A stretch of 11,272 nt of DNA from contig JAAFKL010000022.1 in the NCBI GenBank assembly GCA_021399405.1, positions 1 through 11,272 of the forward strand. The letters are read 5' to 3'. The translations under genes were made by a program, and so were the position numbers. Shown here piece by piece: positions 1 through 6,067 of this stretch (positions are counted from its first letter, which is position 1; the number at the start of each line of letters is the position of its first letter). Source of the DNA: Candidatus Heimdallarchaeota archaeon (lineage in GTDB: Archaea; Asgardarchaeota; Heimdallarchaeia; Heimdallarchaeales; Kariarchaeaceae). The notes under the pieces are model-generated. The model saw nothing but the letters and a program-made list of their open reading frames with translations. It was not told the DNA's origin and ran no database searches.

Positions 1-210
<210 letters not shown>

Positions 211-231
211 AATCTTAACTAAATTATCAAA

Positions 232-807
232 TCAATATATATCATTATATCTTTTTTCAATACTAGAATATTGTTCTATTGTAATTATATCCATCTTTTC
301 CTGGCTAGAGTTTATTCGGATAGCTTCTTGTTTTGCGGGGATACCAATTTTATTTGCAATAATAATTGCCCCAGTAAGCCCTGTGCTTCGAACTAATCGC
401 TCTACGTTGTGTATTTGTGGTACCGATAACATTCGTTTAGAATCAAAAAAGAAAATACCAACAGTATTTGATTCATTTAATTCCAATGTGAAGTGAATAT
501 ATTCCTTCCTTGTGCCTGATTTAACTTCTAAGCCATAACTTGCTCGAATTGATGATTCCTTTTCCAGTTGTCTTAAGACTGTTAGAAATTTATTGGGAGA
601 TCGAATTAATCGACACTTATCCAATTTTGTTATATCTACACGTTTAGCACCATTATATCTACCTAATGGTGCACCTAACTCATCTGAATTTAAAAATGGG
701 TATTGAATTAGATGTGTAAGGGCTTCAAAATTCTGATTCTCCGCAAAAGCGAAAGAAAAACCTTCTAACTGCAATTTATTATCATTTATGCTCAACGTAA
801 CCACCAT
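232..807 (-). CDS. Uncharacterised protein with a possible Rpb5 jaw-like C-terminal domain
   Basis: This is a 191-residue soluble protein with no signal peptide or TM segment. The N-terminal 110 residues are not recognised. Residues about 114-186 follow the pattern of the N-terminal jaw domain of eukaryotic RNA polymerase subunit Rpb5: a hydrophobic strand ending in FFFDSKR, a helix, the strand TGAIIIANKIGIPA (compare TGIFVYQNNITPSA, recalled from yeast Rpb5), and a further strand-helix (MDIITIEQYSSIEK) where Rpb5 has its ETFNEAALVVNI segment. The jaw domain has a restriction-endonuclease-like fold, so a nuclease-fold relative is an alternative. No clear catalytic D/ExK set is visible. The ATG at 805-807 is followed directly by GTG, so the start could shift by one codon. 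The assignment rests on by-eye similarity recalled from memory and is tentative. Confidence 0.6.
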   Translation of the reverse strand: MVVTLSINDNKLQLEGFSFAFAENQNFEALTHLIQYPFLNSDELGAPLGRYNGAKRVDITKLDKCRLIRSPNKFLTVLRQLEKESSIRASYGLEVKSGTRKEYIHFTLELNESNTVGIFFFDSKRMLSVPQIHNVERLVRSTGLTGAIIIANKIGIPAKQEAIRINSSQEKMDIITIEQYSSIEKRYNDIY

Positions 808-964
808 GATCGAAATTATCGATCCATAATCGCGTCATCATTTACATATTATAGTTTTGTGTAAACTAAACGCAAAGCTCTAGCTATACGTAATTTTTTA
901 AGATGAATAGAGTATTTGATTTATGATTAGCGGGATATACATCATTCATAAAAAATTGAAATTG

Positions 965-2332
965 TTAATAAGAGGTTTCATCAATTGAAGGGGCTGAAGT
1001 ATCTATTATACGGGTTTCTGCAAATTTTCGTATCCACTCACTCTCAGTGGCATCTGAAAAGACACGTATCATTACGTATCGTTCACGATTGGAACTGACT
1101 TGTGACAGAAATGATCTGAAATAAGCTGTATTGTTCATTGCCTCTTGAAGTGTATATGATTTCTTTTTTGGCGGAAGCGTATTTTTAGCATCCCAGATAA
1201 ATATATTTCCAACTTCGAATTCTTTGCTATCGATTGTACTCATTGGGTAAGTGTTAGTTATGTATAACATAGGTATTTCTTGCTTGCGTCTTGTTGCTTC
1301 TTCTTCGATATGTTTGATAAACTGACCTTTAGCAATAGTTCTTGCATCACTCTCCAAATCACCACTGATTGCAGTAACATTTGATTCTGACAAAGTTGAT
1401 TCCCAAACAAGTTTTGGTAAATCCCGTGACAATAGTCGCTTGGTATATTCTTTTGCTTTGTCCAATTCAGGATCTGAAGATGCCATGATTTCCCCTATTA
1501 CAGTATATTCGTTTATCCACTGATATTCCTCAAGATTTTTGGTTCGTTCAGCTAGATTTAGTGGATCTTTTGCTGCATCCAAAAGTTTTCTAATCAAAAT
1601 ATCTGCTGCAGCAGAAGCTTTGTGAAAATAAACTCCACGGTACATATAAAATCGCCCCAATAGGGATTGAAATATATCTTCGAGCACTTTGAGATTGTAA
1701 TGTAATGCAGGTTCATTATCATGATCCGATATAAGTGCATTACTGATTAGTCTTTTTGAGGCAATGGAGCCAAAATGTGAGGTGCCAGCATAATATGCAT
1801 CTCGTAACATGAAATCCATACGATCAGCACCCAGTGCCCCTTGAGTAATTGCCTGCATAACTCGATCTTTCCCTTGCCATAAATCTGCTAATTCATTGGG
1901 AGTTACACCACAATCTTCAATATATGGCTTTATGAAGTCACTCTCAATGATTTTAAATCTATGTATGTCATGTCCATGAGGTTTATTTGGATATAAATCA
2001 CGATAAACGGTATCGTCGTACGCATGAGAAAATGGTCCGTGCCCAATATCATGTAATAAACCAGCTAATCTTGCAATCCCAACTCTATGATTCAATTCTG
2101 ACTTATCAAGTTCTTGATAGACTTGCTTTACGTATTCTCCTGCAAGGTGCATCACACCCATAACATGCGCTAATCTTGAATGTTGAGCACCTGGAAATAC
2201 CAGTCTTACCCCAGATAATTGAGATATCCATCTTAAGCGTTGAAGATATGTTGAATCTATCAGAGCCAATTCTGCTTTATTTACCTCTATGTAATTATGT
2301 ACTGGGTCTCTAATTGCAAAAGTTTTTTCCAC
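965..2332 (-). CDS. HD-domain phosphohydrolase, SAMHD1/dGTPase-like
   Basis: A 455-residue cytosolic protein of the HD superfamily. The metal-binding signature is complete: His56 (in SRLAHVMGVMHLAG, matching FEHSLGV of SAMHD1), His94-Asp95 (GLLHDIGHGPFSH) and Asp170 (GADRMDFMLRD, matching VDKWDYFARD of SAMHD1). His98 and His103 also fit the active-site pattern. The N terminus IRDPVHNYIEV is the usual opening of this family. Members hydrolyse nucleotides, often dNTPs to deoxynucleoside plus triphosphate; the substrate here cannot be read from sequence. The C-terminal half (about residues 230-455) is the usual helical extension. The start is GTG at 2330-2332 with AAAGGA just upstream; an overlapping ATG is in another frame. 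It lies 67 bases downstream of the aIF5A gene on the same strand, so co-transcription is possible. Confidence 0.9.
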   Translation of the reverse strand: MEKTFAIRDPVHNYIEVNKAELALIDSTYLQRLRWISQLSGVRLVFPGAQHSRLAHVMGVMHLAGEYVKQVYQELDKSELNHRVGIARLAGLLHDIGHGPFSHAYDDTVYRDLYPNKPHGHDIHRFKIIESDFIKPYIEDCGVTPNELADLWQGKDRVMQAITQGALGADRMDFMLRDAYYAGTSHFGSIASKRLISNALISDHDNEPALHYNLKVLEDIFQSLLGRFYMYRGVYFHKASAAADILIRKLLDAAKDPLNLAERTKNLEEYQWINEYTVIGEIMASSDPELDKAKEYTKRLLSRDLPKLVWESTLSESNVTAISGDLESDARTIAKGQFIKHIEEEATRRKQEIPMLYITNTYPMSTIDSKEFEVGNIFIWDAKNTLPPKKKSYTLQEAMNNTAYFRSFLSQVSSNRERYVMIRVFSDATESEWIRKFAETRIIDTSAPSIDETSY

Positions 2333-2399
2333 ATTTCCTTTATGTAATTACCATTTATTGAAGATTTATGATATGATAAGGAATTATGATCCAATAGTT

Positions 2400-2813
2400 T
2401 TATTCAGAGCCTCTTTTTCGTTTGATAATCCTTTTACCCATAAACGCCCAGATGTCAACATTATCCCCGCTATCCAAGGTTCCTCCAATTTCATCGTAAT
2501 TTGGTATTAAAACATCATAGGTTTCATACGATTCATTATCCATTAATTGAATTGTGTCTGATCCAATTGATAGTACTTGAGCTGTTGATTTATTAATCAT
2601 AGGGCTTCTTAACTTATCATCCCCTGGAAACACAAGGCTCTTTTTATTACCCGTTTCTATATTTTCTACTCCGATTCTAGCTTTTGCATGTCCATGCTTA
2701 CCTGCTTTGGATTTTTCTAGACTCCTTACCAAATATACGTCTCCATCATAGACTATATGGGTACCAACTTTCGCATGACTTGCTTTTACTGGCTTTGTAT
2801 CACTTTCCGACAT
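2400..2813 (-). CDS. eif5A: Translation initiation factor aIF5A
   Basis: A 137-residue protein, the normal archaeal length. aIF5A binds the ribosome E site and relieves stalling during peptide-bond formation. Residues about 10-75 form the SH3/KOW-like N-terminal domain, which carries the hypusination loop SKAGKHGHAK; Lys39 is the lysine expected to be converted to (deoxy)hypusine. Residues about 77-134 form the OB-fold C-terminal domain. An acidic and polar start (MSESDTKPVK) and a basic tail (KRIIKRKRGSE) flank the domains. The ATG at 2811-2813 is preceded by a TATA-like element about 28 bases upstream, which suggests a nearly leaderless transcript. It is divergent from the membrane protein gene at 2960, and the HD phosphohydrolase follows on the same strand. 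Confidence 0.97.
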   Translation of the reverse strand: MSESDTKPVKASHAKVGTHIVYDGDVYLVRSLEKSKAGKHGHAKARIGVENIETGNKKSLVFPGDDKLRSPMINKSTAQVLSIGSDTIQLMDNESYETYDVLIPNYDEIGGTLDSGDNVDIWAFMGKRIIKRKRGSE

Positions 2814-2834
2814 TATAATTCCAATTTTTTTTTA

Positions 2835-2847
2835 CTAAAATAAATGG
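2835..2847 (-). promoter_or_regulatory. TATA-like box of the aIF5A gene
   Basis: On the minus strand this reads CATTTATTTTAG. Its centre is about 28 bases upstream of the ATG, so initiation some 25 bases downstream would fall almost at the start codon. The spacing matches other genes in the window. Confidence 0.45.
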
Positions 2848-2924
2848 TTTTGCTTGTTTAGTGATATACAAATGCCAATTCTATGTGTGATTTTAACTTT
2901 ATTAACACCAAATCTATATCGATG

Positions 2925-2934
2925 ATATTATAAT
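2925..2934 (+). promoter_or_regulatory. TATA-like box of the 2960 membrane-protein gene
   Basis: ATATTATAAT is centred about 31 bases before the ATG at 2960, consistent with a short leader that would contain the GGGAG found about 10 bases before the ATG. Confidence 0.4.
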
Positions 2935-2959
2935 AAGACAATGTTACGGGAGTTTAGAG

Positions 2960-3469
2960 ATGAGCGAACTAGCTTCAGCAAAATTAGACTATCGTGAACC
3001 ACGTGAGGTTTGGATACTAGGTTTAGAATTCTTTTACACTCTTTTGGCTATGATTCCAATTTATTACTACTTGGTTGAGGTTCTTGAGATCCGTTCCGAA
3101 GCTGAGGATTTGGTTTTATTCCTTCCTATTGGAATTGCAATTTTATTATATTTCATGGAATTACGACTAAATTCTTATTTCTGGTTTACGGAAAAAATAT
3201 ACAAAAGAAGAGATCTGTTTACTTCGGCTTTGAAATCGGTAATACTAGTAGTGACTACATTCTATTTCCTATTCCTCTATTTCTTCGGATATTGGTTAGC
3301 AAATATTGATACTTATCAAAGTGTGGAATATCGAAACGAATTAACAAAACTAATGACTGAAGTTTCTATTTCCTTATTCTTAATTTACCTGATTTTGATT
3401 ATGATGCTCAATATTCAAAATCAAAGATTTGAGAGGATATTTAAGTACAGGTTTCAGAGAAAAGGCTAG
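2960..3469 (+). CDS. Uncharacterised four-helix integral membrane protein
   Basis: A 169-residue protein that I do not recognise. Four hydrophobic segments are visible at about residues 18-40, 50-68, 91-113 and 133-151. They are joined by short loops, of which the one after helix 2 is the most basic (KIYKRRD, 79-85). The N terminus is polar (MSELASAKLDYREPRE) and the C terminus is strongly basic (FERIFKYRFQRKG). The positive-inside rule therefore places both termini and the middle loop in the cytoplasm. Helices 1-3 are unusually rich in Tyr and Phe. No catalytic motif, metal site or transporter signature stands out. The ATG is supported by a GGGAG about ten bases upstream and a TATA-like box. 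The gene diverges from aIF5A and precedes L37e, which has its own promoter-like element. Confidence 0.8.
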   Translation: MSELASAKLDYREPREVWILGLEFFYTLLAMIPIYYYLVEVLEIRSEAEDLVLFLPIGIAILLYFMELRLNSYFWFTEKIYKRRDLFTSALKSVILVVTTFYFLFLYFFGYWLANIDTYQSVEYRNELTKLMTEVSISLFLIYLILIMMLNIQNQRFERIFKYRFQRKG

Positions 3470-3504
3470 GGTTTCAATTAGAGCTCGTTTCAAATCGTTA
3501 GGTA

Positions 3505-3515
3505 CTTATATATAA
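3505..3515 (+). promoter_or_regulatory. TATA box of the L37e gene
   Basis: CTTATATATAA is the strongest TATA-like sequence in the window. It lies after the membrane protein gene and about 78 bases before the L37e ATG, so the transcript would have a leader of about 50 bases. Confidence 0.55.
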
Positions 3516-3587
3516 TTTCATTTTTCAAAATGAAGCCTATCTGAACTATTGTTGGAAAGGCGCAGAAAAGAACGGAATAAGTTTAAA

Positions 3588-3770
3588 ATGACCAAAGGAA
3601 CACCCAGTTTTGGAAAACACAATAAACGTGCTAGTCATATGATGTGCAGAAGATGTGGATCTAGAAGTTTCCATATACAAAAGAAGAAATGTGCTTCATG
3701 TTGGTTTGGACTAACATCAAAAAATAGATCATTCAAATGGCGTAAATTAAAAACTTTAGGACAAAGATAA
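3588..3770 (+). CDS. rpl37e: Large ribosomal subunit protein eL37 (L37e)
   Basis: A 60-residue, strongly basic ribosomal protein of the archaeal/eukaryotic L37e family, which binds 23S rRNA in the large subunit. The opening [13 protein letters not shown] is the conserved family start. A zinc ribbon follows with ligands Cys20, Cys23, Cys35 and Cys38 (CRRC and CASC). The open frame extends upstream to a TTG at 3549, but the extra 13 residues ([12 protein letters not shown]) have no counterpart in the family, so the ATG at 3588 is preferred. The next gene begins seven bases after the stop, which suggests co-transcription. In many archaea an Sm-like (LSm) gene sits directly upstream of L37e; here an unrelated membrane protein occupies that place. 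Confidence 0.96.
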   Translation: MTKGTPSFGKHNKRASHMMCRRCGSRSFHIQKKKCASCWFGLTSKNRSFKWRKLKTLGQR

Positions 3771-3777
3771 TCTCCCG

Positions 3778-4713
3778 GTGTTATTTATCCAGAATATCGA
3801 TTTTGGTATTGATTCATTAGTTGTGGGAATTCAAAAAGCCCTTGAACATATTAATGTGAATTATCCTAGTTGGTTAATTTCTGGTTCTATAGGAGTTGGG
3901 GCCAGGTTCTCGTTAGCCATGAATGTGAAATCTGGACGTGAAATAGGCCATCCTTCTTCAAATTATATTTGGGATATCATTTCCACTTCAGAAAACTGCT
4001 TTCACGAATTGGGTATTGATTGGCAACTGTTCATTAATCAAGCCTACGATAATCGTGCCCGTGCCACAGCAGCATCACAACAAAATAGTATTTCAGACCA
4101 TATTAGATTTATTGAAACTCTTGAACAATTGCAAGGTGATATTCCAATAATTTATGCAGATCCATCAGGTGAATGGATATATTCAGAGTCTAAACCATCC
4201 AATTCGGAATTGAAACAAGAACTTATGCCATTTGGAGTAGTTGCTTTTCAAATTAAGAATATAATACAAAATCATAATCTATATCATTTTCCGACTTCCA
4301 CTTTGTCTTATTTAATAAGAACACTTGAAAGAGGCGAAGAACCAATGGAAATCGAAGGCCATGGCCATTATTCAGTAGTATCTGGATGGAAAGCTTTTGC
4401 ACGTTGGATGCAGGCATATTCTATACCAATTAAGGGAATAAAACATAATTATCTAAATAATGTAATACGTTTGCTGGCAGTTAGACGTAATGAAAATGCT
4501 AGATATTGGTATGAACTTTCAAATAGGTTAGATAAAAAAATCGAAAGTGATTTTGCTTTTCAATTGTACTCTGTCTATTCCAAGATATCTGATAAAATCA
4601 CCAATACCATTTCTGCAGATATTATCAAATATCCGGATATTAAAGAAATATATTACACTGAACAAGAGTCATTACCTGTCTATAAACAAATCAAATCGTA
4701 TCTAAAGATCTAA
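3778..4713 (+). CDS. Uncharacterised protein, possibly BtrH/C39-peptidase-like fold
   Basis: A 311-residue soluble protein without signal peptide or TM segments. It starts at GTG seven bases after the L37e stop; the next in-frame Met is residue 48, inside a conserved-looking region. The N-terminal part (DSLVVGIQKALEHI, then WLISGSIGVGARFSLAMN at 32-49, a P-x(4)-IWD stretch near 59-66 and ELGIDWQ near 77-83) has the spacing of BtrH_N/C39-like proteins, as does a Gly-His segment followed by a Trp/Ala-rich helix (EGHGHYSVVSGWKAFARWMQA, 193-213, shown without its first residues in family consensus). The nucleophilic Cys of true C39 peptidases is not evident, so peptidase activity is doubtful. The C-terminal 90 residues are helical. 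The family link is a weak pattern match, and the protein may be lineage-specific. It converges on the PrsW gene with 19 bases between stops. Confidence 0.65.
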   Translation: MLFIQNIDFGIDSLVVGIQKALEHINVNYPSWLISGSIGVGARFSLAMNVKSGREIGHPSSNYIWDIISTSENCFHELGIDWQLFINQAYDNRARATAASQQNSISDHIRFIETLEQLQGDIPIIYADPSGEWIYSESKPSNSELKQELMPFGVVAFQIKNIIQNHNLYHFPTSTLSYLIRTLERGEEPMEIEGHGHYSVVSGWKAFARWMQAYSIPIKGIKHNYLNNVIRLLAVRRNENARYWYELSNRLDKKIESDFAFQLYSVYSKISDKITNTISADIIKYPDIKEIYYTEQESLPVYKQIKSYLKI

Positions 4714-4732
4714 TAATTAATGGACATCAATA

Positions 4733-5680
4733 TCATTCATCATCCATGTTTTTGTCAGGTTTTCTGACATTTGATTCAAAATTGCTTGGTTGTTCATTTT
4801 GGGGTGGGTAGTAATCATGTTGTTGATTTGGTGGATTTTGTCCATACAAGTTTTGCTGGTTCTGTCGATAGGGATAATATCCACCATATTGATTATATCT
4901 AGTTTGATTATACCACCGATCATATTCTAATTTCATATATTCCAAATATATTTTCTTTTGTTCATAATAACCTCTCTCGAATGCTTTTCGATCTAATTCC
5001 ATAGCTTTCATTAATTCGTCTCGGAGGCGAATTATACTAATAATTATCACTATTATCAATCCAGCAAAGAATGATGTAGGATCAGCAATTGAAGCTGCGC
5101 CATTCCACATCCCATGGAGAAGGATTGATTGCCAAATAAGATTATATTGGTTCCTGTTAAGACCGACTTTGTACGCACCTACACCTGCACCCATAATTCC
5201 AGTATAGAGAGGGTGTCCAACTATTTGTGGTAAAGATCGATAAAAAGCGAGTTGCACACCTGCATCAATGTTGGTAAGTGTAGCTGCAAATCCATAAAGT
5301 AAATTTTCTACTGTTGCAAAACCTGAGCCAACCATCGCCCCATATATCAAGCCATCAAGTGGACCATCAAAAGATTCATCTTTTGAAAGCTGTACTACAA
5401 AAAAACCCTTTGCAAATTCTTCAATAATGGGTGCGATTATTATTGCAGAAAGTAGTGGGCTAGCAATGAATAAATCAATGCTTATTAACGAGATAATCAA
5501 GGCTGGTACAACTGAAATTATTCCATAAATATATGCAATAAATATTCTTGATTTCGGTTCTGGTTCATATTTATCACGTGTATAATAAAATAATATAGTT
5601 ATGAATGTAAAAAACATAACGATTAGAAAAATTGCAGTCCATCCATAGGGACCGTCTATCCAATTACTAATTACACCCAT
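4733..5680 (-). CDS. PrsW-family intramembrane metalloprotease with Q/N/Y-rich tail
   Basis: A 315-residue membrane protein carrying the PrsW motifs: EEFAK (Glu87, Glu88, Lys91), FDGPLDGLIYG followed by FATVEN (Glu125, Asn126), His156 (VGHPLYTG) and His189 (LLHGMWNG). In PrsW these Glu and His residues are proposed to bind the metal, and the family includes the site-1 protease of the anti-sigma factor RsiW in Bacillus; archaeal substrates are largely unknown. About seven hydrophobic segments lie between residues 13 and 217. After residue 218 comes a charged helix (about 218-255), then a low-complexity Gln/Asn/Tyr/Pro-rich tail (about 256-300) and an acidic end. The tail is not part of the PrsW core. 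A TATA-like box lies about 27 bases before the ATG. The genes upstream on this strand encode a Cys-rich protein and a membrane-anchored surface protein. Confidence 0.92.
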   Translation of the reverse strand: MGVISNWIDGPYGWTAIFLIVMFFTFITILFYYTRDKYEPEPKSRIFIAYIYGIISVVPALIISLISIDLFIASPLLSAIIIAPIIEEFAKGFFVVQLSKDESFDGPLDGLIYGAMVGSGFATVENLLYGFAATLTNIDAGVQLAFYRSLPQIVGHPLYTGIMGAGVGAYKVGLNRNQYNLIWQSILLHGMWNGAASIADPTSFFAGLIIVIIISIIRLRDELMKAMELDRKAFERGYYEQKKIYLEYMKLEYDRWYNQTRYNQYGGYYPYRQNQQNLYGQNPPNQQHDYYPPQNEQPSNFESNVRKPDKNMDDE

Positions 5681-5700
5681 GATTATAGTATCATCGTCTT

Positions 5701-5713
5701 AATTATAATAATA
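5701..5713 (-). promoter_or_regulatory. TATA-like box of the PrsW gene
   Basis: The minus strand reads ATATTATTATAATT here, centred about 27 bases upstream of the PrsW ATG. This suggests that PrsW can be transcribed separately from the two genes before it, with a leaderless or nearly leaderless mRNA. Confidence 0.45.
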
Positions 5714-5776
5714 TTTGGATATACCCGATTAGAACCTTCTTTTTTGGTCTTCTGAATTTGTTTGATATTAAACTCT

Positions 5777-6067
5777 CTATTCCATTGACAATGAAGGTAG
5801 ACTTATGATTTCTTCTTTAGATAAATCAAGAATCTCAAAATGCCCATTAGTAAGATATATTTTCTTCTGAGATCCTTTAAAATCATTATTTTGAGTCATT
5901 ATTTGATGATCGTAATAATTATAATTACCCACGATCAAAGCACTACAATCACAAACTGCAGCAAAGGCTTCTATCCGATTTCCAGACAAAGGTATTTGTA
6001 AAGACCATTTATTATTACATGATTTACAAAGAATTGCTATGCCATGGTAACTTACACTATTAGTCAA
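5777..6067 (-). CDS. Small Cys-rich protein (possible zinc binder), TTG start
   Basis: A 96-residue protein that I do not recognise. Cys14 and Cys17 (CKSCNNKW) followed by Cys39 and Cys41 (CDC) could form a four-cysteine metal site in the N-terminal half. The C-terminal half is polar, with a strand-rich section (KKIYLTNGHFEILDL). The start is TTG at 6065-6067, and its sequence TTGA overlaps the TGA stop of the upstream gene. GAGGAGGA lies about ten bases before the TTG, inside the last codons of the upstream gene, and is the best Shine-Dalgarno match seen in the window. The overlap implies translational coupling to the surface protein. No signal peptide is seen, so it is probably cytoplasmic. 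A zinc-ribbon role is inference. Confidence 0.68.
   Translation of the reverse strand: MTNSVSYHGIAILCKSCNNKWSLQIPLSGNRIEAFAAVCDCSALIVGNYNYYDHQIMTQNNDFKGSQKKIYLTNGHFEILDLSKEEIISLPSLSME

Noticed and set aside
3549..3587. In-frame TTG that would lengthen L37e by 13 residues
   Set aside because: The added residues are absent from the L37e family, whose members begin MTKGT, and the ATG at 3588 matches exactly.
4717..4923. 68-codon minus-strand open frame overlapping the PrsW tail
   Set aside because: It lies in another frame within the low-complexity tail of a well-supported gene and has no recognisable features.
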